NCBI GenBank assembly: GCA_916048095.2
Contig: OU696577.1
Span: 3,699,501 to 3,763,500 of the forward strand
Direction: 5' to 3'
DNA length: 64,000 bases
From: Sacculina carcini
Taxonomy: Eukaryota > Arthropoda > Thecostraca > Sacculinidae
The notes beneath the pieces are model-generated. The model was not told the DNA's origin. It did no database searches and worked only from the letters and a program-made list of their open reading frames with translations. Positions 9,567 to 20,760 of the stretch are shown here, piece by piece; the first letter of the stretch is position 1; the number at the start of each line of letters is the position of its first letter. The translations under genes and the position numbers were made by a program.

Positions 9567-11665
9567 TTACGCCCAACCGCGAACAAGCGGTGTGGGTCTC
9601 CAAGCTTGATATGGCGTGTGCAGGCTGCTTGCAGTCTGCAGACCGTCCTCGAACACCTGTGAGACACGACTGACGGCCCTCCACTGCGGTAGCAGTGGCG
9701 GGAAACGGCCGTTAAGGGCGCTTCCACCGCATGGGCGTGATGGGCCGTCAGCCGGGTTGATCGTTGTCGGCACGTACATCACTCTGTACGGCGCCTGGTT
9801 AATGTGCCGCATAAATAGCGGCGTCCAAGACAGCGGTATACGCCGGCGCGCCAGATTGTATGCCACACCGATGTTGTCGGTGGCTACCATGGGGTAGAGA
9901 CCTTCGGCAAGGCGCGCCGCCACAAGGGCGATCAGCGCCGCTCGGAGCTCCGCCAGGTAGATCTGTCGCGCCGGCGCATGCAGGTCGATGGTGAATTTCT
10001 GTGTGGCCGTTGCAATGCCTGTAGCCTCCGTCACTGCGTCACTGGCGACGATCGCGTCCACGCGCGGCGGTAGACACAACGGCTACGCAGCGTCGACGAA
10101 GGTGGCCTGCTGTGCGGTCCGCTGTGGATGGTGTAGCGTTGTGGTGACAAGCGAGGTGGGCATTCTCAGCGTGCGGAGGACGAACGCGAGGTAGCCAGCC
10201 AAGCGTTGCCGCCACTCAGCCGGATGTTGCGGAGCCGCTTGCAAGGCCACCACGAGAGCTTGCTTCACGCCTGGTTGAAGTGCGACCCGTGGGGCCGCTC
10301 CCAGGTGCAGGCGGAATCCCAGGAAGGTGAGCGTCTTCGTTGGCGACCAATGGCATTTGCTGTTCTTGACTGCGATTCCCATGTTGTGGAGAAGTTCCGG
10401 CACCCGACGGAGTTGCTGAGCCAGTCCCACCACCAAAAAGTTGTCGAGATACGGCAGGACTTTGGCGGGGGCGCAGTGTGTCTCGATAGCCGCAGCGAGA
10501 AACCTGCTGACCGTCTGCATCAGCGCCGGCGCTGTGCTGAGGCCCATTGGTAGTCGGGTCCACTCATACACCTGTTATCGATAAGCGACCGCAGCAGAGC
10601 CCCCAACTCCGGGTGTACCGGGAGTTGGTAAAATCCGTGGCGCAAGTCAAACTCTACGGCGCGTCACGTGGGATGCTGCGCGACGATTGTCAGTGCGTCG
10701 GCTACGGCTGGCAGGCGCAGAGACATGCGCGGCAGGCTGGCAGTGAGGGGACTCAAGTCGTACAGCACTCTGGCCGTTCCGTCTCTCTTCGGAATAGTAA
10801 AGAGCCGGAACATCGGACCGTGACGAGTGGCCACAGGTCGCAGAATGCCGGCCGTTGTGAGCGCCTGTACGACCTGGTCCATTGAGGGTGAAGCGCGCGT
10901 TACATGCCAGTGGTGGCGTTGCGTGCGACTGATTCTTGTTCGCAGTCCGTCCGTGAGCATATTGCGCACCTGTGGTGTGTGGCCTTCGTCCGGCGGCATG
11001 ACTTGCAGATGGCCGAAGTCAGGCGCCTGCACTACGTGGTCGGTATCCGCGTTGTCAGACGAGGCCGAGTTGAGGAAGGCGAGCAGACTTGGTGCCTCGG
11101 CGTTGTCTCGTCTCGGCGAGGAGGCGTCGTCGCGGCGTTGACGCTGCTGTCGACGGCCTCGTCGCTCATTCTCGTCGTCCTCCGAGTCGCTTGCATGGTG
11201 AGACGTACTTGAGGGCTCGTCAGAGGGCTCATCCAGGATGTCACATGGCGCGGACATGTTTCGCCACCATGTCGGGTCATACTCTGTGTCCTCTGAGCCG
11301 GAGTCGGGCATGTCTAGCACCGAAAGTGCTTCCGCAGCCGCCGCAACATCCTCCAGGCCCAAGGGGTCGTCCACGATGGGGGCGACCCAATTGGGGACGT
11401 CGACGGACGGTGTTGGTGCGGTTGGCGGGTGCACGGTCGTCAGATTGGGTGAGCGGAGCAGCTCCACGTCGGGGAGCGCTGAGATTGGGACTTGCTCGGC
11501 TCGTTGGGCACCCGCCATGAGCAAGTGCCACACGCCGTCCTCACTTGCGAGGGCGCGCGCGAGAGCGTCGTCCTCGATTTTGGTTGCCCGATCCGCCGTT
11601 TCCGCGAGCCGCCACGCGGATTGGGCCGGCGGGGGCTCCAGCGGCAGTCGGACGGCGTGGCGCAT
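9567..11665 (-). pseudogene. RT-RNase H polyprotein, hepadnavirus-like, disrupted
   Basis: Frame 11665-10664 holds a Ser/Asp/Glu-rich then Arg-rich spacer (about 11,100-11,220), and a pre-RT region ending in the fingers motif (FTIPKRDGTARVLYDLSPL). After an in-frame TGA (10664-10666) the same frame gives motif A (FDLRHGFYQ, about 10,640). A 1-nt shift near 10,570 leads to motif B (LPMGLSTAP), motif C reading YLDN at about 10,445 instead of Y-x-DD, and motif E (FLGFRL). RNase H follows at 9567-10079 with SDA, AELRAAL, ATDN and NPADGPSR. The lost second Asp and the two breaks mean it cannot be active as written. Protease and integrase are absent from the flanks. Confidence 0.65.
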
Positions 11666-11960
11666 GCTGCTTCAAAACGTCTTGCGGGACGCGAAGTTGT
11701 AGGCCTGCGACTTCCTGGAGTTGAGAAGATTTCAGCGCTGCGTCCCAGCCCAGCAGCGATGCTGTCAGGACCGTCTCCAGGCGCCGCTTATACCAGTGCC
11801 TGTCACGGTCCGTGACAGTCCGTGGAGTGATCTTTACCTCCCCTCCAAACCATCGGAGCACCGAACGGCATACTGCTCTTCTGTTTGATTCTCCGATACC
11901 GTAGGTTTTGCGCACATGTTTTTCAACAGATATGGGGGTCGAAAGGCTTATCTTGGTCGC
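11541..11960 (-). pseudogene. Upstream ORF of the hepadnavirus-like element
   Basis: The frame is open from just after a TAG (11961-11963) to 11541 and overlaps the start of the polyprotein frame (11665) in another frame. The product is about 139 residues: a helical, Trp- and Arg-containing part (RRAVCRSVLRWFGGE, then DRDRHWYKRRLETVL), then a basic Arg/Gly/Pro tail ending RGRRSRARPRK. A basic tail suits a nucleic-acid-binding capsid-like protein or the N-terminal domain of the polymerase if a frameshift separates them. I do not recognise the family. Composition and GC content match the polyprotein, so it very likely belongs to the same element. Confidence 0.4.
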
Positions 11961-12641
11961 CTATATAGCAAAACCTATCAGGGTGATTCTTTCACTTCCG
12001 ATTCATTGCGGTAACAATCCAGACCTGAAATGACGAGAACAAGGTTATTTTAAGTAAGCTCACTCCGCACAATTCGAGGGAAAATATAAATCATGATCAC
12101 CAACTTTATTCTCAACCCTCACTTGCAATCGTCAGTCACCGAGGAAAACATTGTGGGCGAAACACCCAGACAACTGTGGCGCACCGACACGTGTTATAAA
12201 ATCTGATGATCAACGTCTGAGAATACCGACTGCGTAGAATACTGCTACAAGAATACTAGTGCAGCAACGTCCCAGCCAGTCCAAATCACGCCATAATCCC
12301 GTACAAACTCAATAGTATAATTTCAACCATGAATGCGTTTTTATTGTTGTTATTGGGTTTTGGATCACATTCACCCAAGTTAGGACTAATTAGTGCCAAT
12401 AGAAATAGGAGAGTGATGAGAAGGATAGCAAATGAAATGAGAGGATCGGTTGGGGTGAGCTGTGGTAACCCGGAGGTACGCAACTTACCCGACCAGCCGA
12501 GATTGGGGAACTGGCTGGCCCACGTGGGGTATTTTTTCCTAAATCCAGCATAGCACAAAAACTGACCTGATTGAGAAAAATGGATTGCATTTCTGAATTC
12601 AGCATGCGAAATTCACCCTAATTCAGCTGGAAGACATCTGA
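11961..12641. other. No gene recognised
   Basis: Mixed AT-rich DNA. On the minus strand, 12,320-12,420 looks like a LINE or SINE 3' tail ending in a TTATTGTTGT-type run, but no coding sequence accompanies it. The sequence up to 12,641 is the target flank of Ty3 element 1. Confidence 0.4.
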
Positions 12642-12646
12642 CCTTT

Positions 12647-13480
12647 TGTAGAGAAATGCATTCGGTAGGCGTGGGGCCTGGACAGTTATGACTTTAATTC
12701 TCGTGTTCATCGTCCTTTATCCTGTCCTCGCGCTATCAACGAGTCACCTTGGTCCGCAAAATCCTTTTCTTTCTATGCGCCTCGGGTCTACAATGATCTT
12801 CCTTCCTCAATCACTTCCTCTTCATCCTTTAGTAGGTTTTCCTCCTCACTTCGTAAATATCTTTTTGCTAAATCTTTTGATCCCACTTCTCGCACTCTTA
12901 CACCTTACGCTTCCCTATGACTCTAATTTACAATTACTTATGTTTTTACTTATTTTCATTTTATTTATCTCCATTATTATTGAAAGAAAAATTTCCTTTC
13001 TGTGAATTTTCTACTTCTTTTCTCACATCTTGATGTCGTGTACTGTTGTTTCTAATTGTTGTCTCTTTCGCGCTTGTTTCTGTGTGAGCGCTATAAAAAT
13101 ACATTGTTGTTGTTACAGTCACCACTCGTGAACCTGAACTTGAACCGACGCGACCTCTAGCGGCCGCTCAGTCAGTTATGGGTCAAGACGCTGTTTGCAC
13201 ACAGTCGTGTTCGTACATATCAAGTAAGTGTATTACTGTATGTCATTGTGGTATGTGTTATTACTGTATGCCATTGTGGTATGTGATATTAATGTATGTC
13301 AGTGTGTTGATGTTGATGTAATCAAGGCGTATTTATTTATCGAGTGGTGATCAATTATATGTTATTTATTGTTATTGCAACTGTTTATTTCATTTATGTT
13401 AATAGTTTCATTGTGTGTTCACAGTCAGAAACATTCGTTGTGTTAATATGACCGTTCACACGAATGTCGTTTTTTGATCA
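12647..13480 (+). repeat. 5' LTR of element 1, with LINE insertion
   Basis: It is about 401 bp long without the 428-bp insertion and its 5-bp TSD. It is 28 bp longer than the 3' LTR because of an additional copy of a 'gtatgtcattgtg'-type unit near 13,230-13,300. Confidence 0.95.
12687..13114 (+). mobile_element. LINE 3' fragment inserted in the LTR
   Basis: Flanked by the 5-bp duplication ACAGT (12682-12686 and 13115-13119). Frames near 12,800-12,920 give a Ser/Phe-rich end of a CR1/L2-like RT ORF (SSFSRFSSSLRKYLFAKSFD). A 3' UTR follows, ending in GCGCTATAAAAATACA and (TTG)n, the same 3' end type as the LINE at 27,146-31,528. Confidence 0.9.
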
Positions 13481-13578
13481 TGTTTCTGATTGGTTTCTGA
13501 ATTTTTGGAAGTTCGTCGCGTGTCAAACACTGTTGGTGATAGGAAAACTCTGAGAGTCGTTTCAACATTACTGTATCG

Positions 13579-14274
13579 TTGAAGTGCGAATCGGCCGGTT
13601 GTGGAGAGGTGAAGAGGGCAGACGATATGGCCACATGTATACAACTGATGACGCTTCATCAGAAGAATGTGCATGATGTCGCCGACAGTCGCCCAAAACC
13701 ACCGAAAATCAACCGACCCACTCTACAGCATGACATCGCTGAAGACGACTGGGCCGCCTTCACCCGGAGGTGGGAAATGTTCAGAAACAGCACCGACATT
13801 GCTGCGGATCAAGTGACTTCCCAGCTGTTAGCGTGCTGCGAGCCTGACGTCGAAGGAGCTCTCTTCAGACAGGATTCGTCTATCGCCGACAGGTCGACGG
13901 ATGAAGTTCTCACCGCAATGAAGAGACTGACAGTCATCAGTGAGCCGATGAGCGTGAGGCGATCTAAGCTCCTGCAGTCGACACAGCAGCCTGGCGAGCA
14001 CGTCAGACAATACGTCGCCCGCCTTCGTGGAGTCGCAAACGTCTGTCAGTGGACGAAGTCGACCAAATGTGTCAACACAGCCTGCTCCAGCACGGTCCAC
14101 ATTAATTACACCGACGATATGGTGAAAATGGTGCTGCTGAACGGCTTGTGCGAGGAGAACATCAGACGGGAAGTCCTTGGGTCGACAGGCTTAGACGACA
14201 TGACGCTTGGCGAGACAGTTGCTTTCATCGACGGCAAAGAAATCGCTGCAAGAGCGACGCTGAACGGCAACTAG
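13579..14274 (+). pseudogene. gag: gag of element 1
   Basis: 231 codons from 13579 to a TAG at 14272-14274. The product has the helical capsid-like layout of gypsy Gag (DDWAAFTRRWEMFRNSTDI near 13,745, then QQPGEHVRQYVARLRGVAN near 13,985). Downstream, in the same frame up to about 14,560, a degraded Cys/His region (KSCLECWRKKRSSTH) is the remnant of the zinc-knuckle part. So the original gag ran further than 14274 and the TAG is a lesion or a natural boundary; the former is more likely. The start at 13579 is not certain because the frame is open slightly upstream. Confidence 0.75.
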
Positions 14275-14388
14275 AAGATTGACGCCAGCGCATACCGGAG
14301 AGACCACCACAGAAGAGCGCGGCAGTCACTGCAGCAGTCACCCACCACACAAACACGATCGTGGGATGACAGCCAACTGCAAAGACAA

Positions 14389-16289
14389 ATGCGGTGCGAG
14401 AGTGGCAAGATAACTCCCCAGTTCGGTCGCGTACGGGGTAAGATTAAAGAGTTTAAGTCGTGTCTTGAGTGCTGGAGGAAAAAACGATCATCAACACACA
14501 GAGAGCAGACCGGTATCCCAGCAGGCGTCTGCTTCCAGCACGCAGATGGGTTCCATTCAGGTCCCACCTCGTTAAAGACTCGAAGGCGGACAAATAAATC
14601 AGCCCGGGCAACAGACTGCAGTGAAGCATCGGTCAGCGAGAATCGGCCTCAACCACAATTGATTGTGGATGTTTGCATTTACACAGAAACGTACACCAAA
14701 ATGCAAGTATCACCTCCACCAAAAAGGTCGGCAAGAATTACGGCCATAGCTGACTCTGGCGCACAAACGTGCCTGATGGGGCGGTGCCTGCTGTGGAGAT
14801 TCGGGTTAGGCCGCCATCAACTATCGCCAGCTGACAAGCGCATCGTGGCCGCCAACAACCAGGAGATCAACGTGCTCGGGTCACTTCACGTGAAAATTTC
14901 CGGGCAGAGCGCCAAGGGTCAACAGATGCATACATTCGCCACAGTGTATGTGACCAACACCACAGGGAGGTTCTACCTGAGCCGTGATGCGCTAGAAGGC
15001 CTTGGGGTCATCGCACACGATTTCCCTCGCATAAGTGCTGCTCCGATGATGTGCCAAAACAGCACAGTTTTTATCGAGCAGGCTACTACGGCACCATGCG
15101 GTTGCCCAAGACGTACACCACCACCAGAGCGGCCAGGGAAACTTCCCGTAACGCCCTCTCTCTCTCGCGAGTAGCGGACATGAAAGCGTGGTTGATGGAG
15201 CGGTACGCATCGTCAACGTTTAATGTCTGCCCGCATCAACCGCTTCCAGTCATGACAGGGCCGCCTATAGAAATACGGGTGGACCCTGACGCGAAGGCAG
15301 TGGTGACACGAAGACCACCAAGCGTGCCCGTACACTGGCAAAAGGAGGTCGCCGACCAGCTGGAGAGGGACGTGGCGCTGGGAGTCATCGAGCGTGTTCC
15401 ACCAAATACGCCTGTAACATGGCTGCATAACATGGTGCTGACGCCCAAAATGGACGGTACTCCCAGGAGGACGGTCGACCTGCAGCCCCTCAACAAACAT
15501 AGCGTGCGGGAGACTCATCACACGGTGCCACCAAGCAAACAAGCCAAGGCGGTGCCACCGATGACTATAAAATCAGTCACCGACGCGTGGAATGGCTTTC
15601 ATGCGATCGAGATAAGGCCCGAAGATCGCCACAAGACCACATTCCTCACGGAACAAGGAAGATTCCGGTACAGACCAGCACCAATGGGGTTCCTTGCGTC
15701 ACAAGATGCCTATACTCAGCGGTATGACACCATCATTACCGACGTCCCCAGAAAAACCAAATGCGTAGACGACACACTGCTTTGGGACATAGACTTGGCT
15801 ACACACTGGTGGCGGATTATCGACTATTTACACTTGACAGGAAAGAATGGTGTAATCCTGAACCCGAAAAAATTTCAATTTTCGGAAAAAGAAGTGGACT
15901 TCGCGGGGTTTCAGATCACATCCAGCCAGATAAAGCCACTTCCGAAGTATCTGAACGCGATCTCATCATTCCCGACACCGACTAACATCACTGACATCCG
16001 TTTCTGAGCCCCAGAGTGGCTTTCAGATGGGATGCCGACCTCGATAAAGCTTTCAATCAGTTCAAAGTGGCCATCATCAAGGAGATAGAGAACGGCGTGG
16101 AAATCTTTGATCCTCAGAGGACTACCTGCTTGAATCCAGATTGGTCGAAGACCGGAGTAGGGTACTGGTTGCGCCAAAAGTACTGCGCATGCAACTCGGA
16201 TGTTCCGGGGTGCTGTGAAAACGGATGGAGGATAGCAGTAACCGGCTCAAGATTTCTCAGAGATGCAAAAAAGGTACGCTCCCATTGAG
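14389..16289 (+). pseudogene. pol: pol part 1 of element 1: protease and reverse transcriptase
   Basis: The protease carries IADSGAQTCLMG (about 14,745-14,780), the D-S-G aspartyl site. A frameshift near 15,165 leads into RT in another frame (15,051-16,007). The RT has DLQPLNKHSVRETHHTVPPS, RYRPAPMGFLASQDAY and CVDDTLLWD (about 15,760), with the Asp pair kept. The family wording (FAGFQITSSQIKPLPKYL) is that of a widespread metazoan gypsy group. After NITDIR (16,003) the text jumps directly to LSPRVAFRWDADLDKAF, so roughly 30-40 residues of the connection are deleted and the frame is shifted. RNase H begins near 16,100. Confidence 0.85.
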
Positions 16290-18216
16290 GGTGAAGCGTT
16301 AGCTGTTGCATGGGCTCTGGAGCACACGCGTTTTTCACCATGGGTTGTCAGCGTTTGATAGTTACAACGGACCACAAACCACTTGTCAAAATTCTGGGAG
16401 ATAGAGCTCTTGATGACATAAATAATCCCCGACGGTTCCGCTTGAAGCAGAGAACACTAATGTGGCAATATCGAATCGTGCACGTCCCTGGAAAGTTAAT
16501 ACCGGCAGCAGATGCGACATCAAGAAACCCGTCGTCGGATTCTGACGAGACAATTGGTGTAAGTGGCCTCTCTGTCATACGCTGCCCGGTCAACAGGGAC
16601 GACGACATGGAGAAAACAGTTGTGGCAACGGCGAAACTTTTGTCACAGCCCCTTGGCGCCATCACCTGGGAGCAAGTGAAGAAGTGCACTGCTCAAGACA
16701 CAAATCTACAGGCACTCATGGACATGATAGAGCACGGATTCCCAGCATCACGCGATCACGTTTCTGAGACGTTGCAGCCGTACTGGCAGTACCGGAACGA
16801 CATGACCGTGGTCGACGACGTGGTCATGATAAACAACAGGATTATCATCCCAGCATTGCTGCAGAACGAAGTTCTGAAAATATTGCATGCTGCACATCAG
16901 GGCACAAGCCGCATGTTCAGCAGAGCGCACGACGTGGTCTTTTGGCCGGGGATGTCACGAGACATCGAGCACACTCGGACTAAATGCACCGACTGCTGGA
17001 GAATGTCCCCGTCACAGTCGAATCTGCCGCCTCGACAACCAAACGTGCCCACCAGGCCGTTTCAAGCCATCGCTGCTGATTTCGGTCTGCTGAAGGGAAT
17101 TGGATATCTGATTATAGTGGACAGATTCAGCGGATGGCCTCACATCGTGGCGGCAAAATCCGGTGCAAAGGTTTTCTGTCAGCTATCATTGCATATTTCT
17201 CGACATTCGGCGTAGCGGAGAAAATTAGCACCGACGGCGGCCCAGAATTCACAGCAAGAGAAACAGAGGATTTCTTCACGAGATGGGGCGTGAAACACCG
17301 CATCTCATCAGCATATTATCCTCAGTCAAATGGCAGAGCTGAAGTTGCTGTGAAGGCAATGAAGCGCTTGCTGACATCACACACCGACATGTATGGGAGT
17401 GTTGACACGGAAGCCGTGGCGGCTGGTCTGCTTCAATACCGCAACACGCCTGATCCGGAGACAAAAGTGTCGCCTGCGCAAGTGGTTTTCGGCCGGAGGA
17501 TGTCGGACATGCTCCCCATACCACCACATTCGTCTGTGTTCAAGGGCCCAGTGGTTCACCCGGTGTGGAGGGACGCATGGAATCATCAGGAGGACGCTCT
17601 CCGACTGCGCTTCATGAAGCAGATGGACATACAGCAGTGTAATCGTCCGTTACCACCACTACAGCCAGGGGACAAAGTGTTGCTGCAAAATCAGACAGGA
17701 CCACACTGCAAACGGTGGGATAGAACAGGAGTGGTGGTGGAAGCAAGACCGTTTGATCAATACCACGTCAAGATCCACGGGTCTGGGCGTCTCACAACCA
17801 GAAATCGCAAGTTTCTACGAAAGATAATGGAACTAAGCGACTCGTCACCTCTATCACCCGCACCAGAGCAGCTTGCACATCTACCGGAGACAAAGAACAT
17901 GGTCCACAAGGCAGAGTGTTCATCACCATCGATGGAGATGCCAAAGTGCGCGGATCGAGGGCCAACATCGCCAACTCCGTCGCAGCAGGAGGCAGTCACG
18001 CCACCGACGGATGACATCACGTCCAGTCAACCACCGACCACAACACTCACGCCGGACGAGTCGTGTCAAACAGAGAGACACCCAGAAAGTCATACCGAGT
18101 TACATCCACCAGCAGCGTCACGACCGCGCAGAAACCGACGCCCTCCTGCCTACCTGCAGGACTATGTCACCGGCGTGAAGTTTCGGGGTCGAAACTGGGG
18201 GGGGGGATGTAGATAA
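16290..18216 (+). pseudogene. pol: pol part 2 of element 1: RNase H and integrase
   Basis: RNase H shows EGEALAVAWALEHTRF and TTDHKPLVKILG (16,355-16,400), with the usual VPGKLIPAADATSR tail. Integrase has the zinc module (HAAHQGTSRM, then CTDC, 16,888-16,995) and the catalytic triad: AADFG (17,071), a frameshift near 17,165, STDGGPEFTA (17,228), and Glu in NGRAEVAVK (17,330-17,355). The C-terminus has a GPY/F-type module (WDRTGVVVEARPFDQYHVKI, 17,720-17,775). The frame ends at 18214-18216, a few bases inside the 3' LTR. Confidence 0.85.
18196..18207 (+). promoter_or_regulatory. Polypurine tract of element 1
   Basis: TGGGGGGGGGGA abuts the TGTAG start of the 3' LTR, the expected site for plus-strand priming. 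It overlaps the end of pol. Confidence 0.85.
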
Positions 18217-18580
18217 ATGCATTCGGTAGGCGTGGGGCCTGGACAGTCACCACTCGTGAACCTGAACTTGAACCAACGCGACCTCTAGCGGCCGCTCAGT
18301 CAGTTATGGGTCAAGACGCTGTTTGCACACAGTCGTGTTCGTACATATCAAGTAAGTGTATTACTGTATGTCATTGTGGTATGTGTTATTACTGTATGTC
18401 AGTGTGTTGATGTTGATGTAATCAAGGCGTATTTATTTATCAAGTGGTGATCAATTATATGTTATTAATTGTTATTGCAACTGTTTATTTCATTTATGTT
18501 AGTTGTTTCATTGAGTGTTCACAGTCAGAAACATTCGTTGTGTTAATATGACCGTTCACACGAATGTCGTTTTTTGATCA
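18208..18580 (+). repeat. 3' LTR of element 1
   Basis: 373 bp, ending TTTTTTGATCA, followed by the CCTTT target duplication. Confidence 0.95.
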
Positions 18581-18599
18581 CCTTTGAGAAAAAGATTTG

Positions 18600-19345
18600 A
18601 AACGCAGGCCAGTGTATGTGATTAGTGCACAATAGCTGTCAAATTGTCAACATGTCATTTTGACTTTAAACGCCGTAACGTCCTTTAGGAACCTTTTGAA
18701 AGATTAAAAATTATACCGTATCGCAGAAAAACAAAATTTCTAGCACGATGGTATAACCTATTTCAATGTGTGACAAATAGTTACTGAGAAATAAGGAGAA
18801 GAATGAATAAATTTTAGTCGCACGGTGTTAAGGTAAAATTTTGGATGTAGATTTGACTTTTGCCAATTTTACACATTTTGGGTACCATCTTTGGGCATTT
18901 ATTATAACCTACCTTGTAGAACACAACATTTTCTACACAGTGGTAAAATTGTTGTAGCTGTGCCATAGCTGGCTTATCAAGAGTAAATGGCAGAATATTG
19001 ACCAAAATATTCACGTTTTTCAGTGCCAATTTTGTCTTTTTGACTTTGTCATTTTGAATTTACACCGCCGTAACTTCCTTTAAATCTACTGCGGAAAATA
19101 AAAATTATACCGTGTTGTAGAACACAGGATGTCCAGCAGGATGGTATAATTTATTTTTATGTGTGATAATTAGTTGTTGAGAAATATATAAAGAGTAAAG
19201 AAAATCGGACGCCACAGGTTTTAATATAATTTTGAGTGTAGATTGAAATTTGATCAGTTTTACATGTTTTGTATTCAATTTTGGGTACAAATTATAACCT
19301 ATCTTGTAGAAAACAACATTTTCTACACAGTGGTAAAATTTGTAT
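18600..19345. repeat. Repeat P, two units of about 400 bp
   Basis: Marker sentences such as 'caccgccgtaacttcctt', 'attataccgt' with a one-turn 'ttctagcacgatggtata', and 'cttgtagaacacaa' recur with about 400-bp spacing (near 18,660 and 19,060, a weaker one near 19,495). The same unit occurs four to five times at 53,280-54,960 inside the Helitron-type block. Ty3 element 1 is inserted at the edge of this repeat. No coding potential. Confidence 0.75.
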
Positions 19346-19672
19346 ACCTGTACCGTTTTTGGTTTATGGGCTAATTAGTATTGTATTAGTATTTATAATT
19401 GGTTTATTAATTGGGTAAGTAATAATTATAATTGGGTTATAATTGGGTAAGTAATTAGTATTTATAATTGGGTTATAGGGCTAATTTTGTATTTACACCG
19501 CTATAATTTTTCTTAATTAGATTTTTAAAATTTAAAATTTAACCTATCGTGTAGATATATACGGTATATACTCGTATATCGTATATGATACACAGTCTTG
19601 ATTATCACTCCCAAAGTATTTGCAACATGTTTCCAGTCACTCTCTTTGTGGTATGCTTCTATAATTCGTTTT
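19346..19672. other. AT-rich DNA with short 'ataattgggtaagtaat' repeats
   Basis: Degenerate direct repeats at 19,395-19,475 continue the weak third P unit. Nothing else is seen before element 2. Confidence 0.5.
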
Positions 19673-19677
19673 CTATG

Positions 19678-19854
19678 TGTGGCATGTGTATAAGTGCTGT
19701 ACCTTATGGCGCCATGTCAGAGAGTGTAGAGTGTGACAGGCTTATTCACAGAACTCTGTTGCAGCCCGATCCTGTGCACCTGCAGCCATGTATGTCAGTA
19801 TTGTATGCATCAACACCAGTCATGTGTGTGCAATAAACCGGACAACACGTTACA
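19678..19854 (+). repeat. 5' LTR of element 2
   Basis: 177 bp with an AATAAA signal near the end (19,831). Confidence 0.97.
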
Positions 19855-19872
19855 TGGTGTCAGAAGTTTCGG
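19855..19872 (+). promoter_or_regulatory. Primer-binding site of element 2
   Basis: TGGTGTCAGAAG follows the LTR without a gap. The first nine bases fit a tRNA 3' end ...CTGACACCA (tRNA-Leu type, from memory). It is the conventional kind of site, in contrast to elements 3 and 4. Confidence 0.75.
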
Positions 19873-19923
19873 ACCTGCGTCCCATTATTATCGTTATTGT
19901 GTTGGTGGTATCGTGGAGTAACT

Positions 19924-20760
19924 ATGTCGTGCAGACAGCCGGATGAGCTAGATCTCAGCTCTCCAACGTTGGCGAATACGTGGCGCACCTGGAAAAGAGA
20001 TTGGACGTATTATGCGTCCGCTAGGGAGTTATCCAGCAAGCCAATGGCGATGCAAATTGACACTTTTTTTAATTGTGCCGGGAAAGCTGCACAAGCAGTG
20101 ACTTCTCATTTTTTGTGGTCGGAGGAGGACGGCACTCTCGACGAATTGATTGCCGAGTTCGAGAATTACTGTGCGCAACACAAGAACGTGATTATGGAGA
20201 GGTTCAAATTCTACAACCGTGCTCAACAGCCAGGGAAAGTGTCACGGCGTTCGTCGCTGCGTTGCGAAATCTCAGTGCTAGCTGTGAGTTCACTAACACT
20301 GATGAAATGATTCGCGACAGAATATGTATCGGTGTATACGACAAATCAGCGCAACAAACGCTGTTGAAAATATCGTCCCTGACGTTGGCCTCAGCTATTT
20401 CAACGGCGCTGACGGAGGAGGCGTCGTGTCAAGATCAACTGCTCATGACCAACGTGCATCCTCCAGTTTCAGGCGTGTGTGCTGCTGCTTCGTCATCATC
20501 ATCATCAACTGCAGCCGGTGGTCGTCCAACTGGTGGAAGTGAGTGCCGTTTTTGTATGCGCAGGCACGAAATGAGACGGTCCGAGTGTCCTGCGTGGAAC
20601 CGCCTCTGCCGAGTCTGCGGACGCCGTCACCATTTTGCAGACAGTATCGAGTGTCGCGCTGCACGTGCTGGCGAGAGCGGTGAGCGTCGCAGTGCACCCA
20701 ACAGGGAAAGAGCGGTCGCTCAGAGCGATAGCCCTGCAAAACGAGACAGTCGAGCGATGA
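19924..20760 (+). pseudogene. gag: gag of element 2
   Basis: Starts ATG at 19924 (SCRQPDELDLSSPTLANTWR). The capsid-like part runs to about 20,235, where one base is missing (text QQPGK instead of the expected QQPGES). It continues one frame over (VTAFVAALRNLSASCEF). Two zinc-binding repeats follow at about 20,543-20,655: C-x2-C-x3-H-x5-C in CRFCMRRHEMRRSEC and again in CRVCGRRHHFADSIEC. This knuckle form is typical of Mag-lineage gypsy elements. Gag packages the RNA. It is continuous in frame with the protease. Confidence 0.85.

Larger units (their letters stand above)
9340..11960 (-). mobile_element. Hepadnavirus-like retroelement (RT-RNase H only), decayed
   Basis: This GC-rich block (clearly richer than its surroundings) holds one long minus-strand coding unit. 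It runs from a basic N-terminal region, through an acidic/Arg-rich spacer, to RT and RNase H, with no protease or integrase in the text. No LTRs, TIRs or tyrosine recombinase are visible in the flanks. A minus-strand AATAAA lies at 9351-9356 and a strong hairpin at 9483-9523. The order terminal region-spacer-RT-RNase H is that of hepadnaviral polymerases. Related retroelements are known from insect genomes. A diverged DIRS or BEL-type RT is the alternative; neither has been excluded by phylogeny. Confidence 0.5.
12647..18580 (+). mobile_element. Ty3/gypsy LTR retrotransposon, element 1 (decayed)
   Basis: LTRs at 12647-13480 and 18208-18580 start TGTAG and end TGATCA. The element is flanked by the 5-bp duplication CCTTT (12642-12646 and 18581-18585). 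The order gag, protease, RT, RNase H, integrase is Ty3/gypsy. There are several frame breaks and one internal deletion, so it is dead. A LINE 3' fragment lies inside the 5' LTR. No standard TGG primer site or 5'-tRNA type site is seen right after the 5' LTR. Confidence 0.95.

Noticed and set aside
9567..11665. Assignment to DIRS elements
   Set aside because: No tyrosine recombinase, split or inverted repeats were seen and the RNase H tail differs; kept as an alternative only.
12286..12558. Minus-strand ORF with a hydrophobic stretch as a small membrane protein
   Set aside because: It overlaps what looks like a repeat 3' tail (Asn run from an AAC-type repeat) and has no recognisable domain.
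13481..13510. Standard primer site for element 1 (TGGTTTCTGA at 13,491)
   Set aside because: It lies ten bases from the LTR end and I cannot match it to a tRNA 3' end; left unassigned.
19585..19921. ORFs in the 177-bp LTR of element 2 as genes
   Set aside because: The same ORF appears in both LTRs and ends at the LTR edge; it is LTR sequence.
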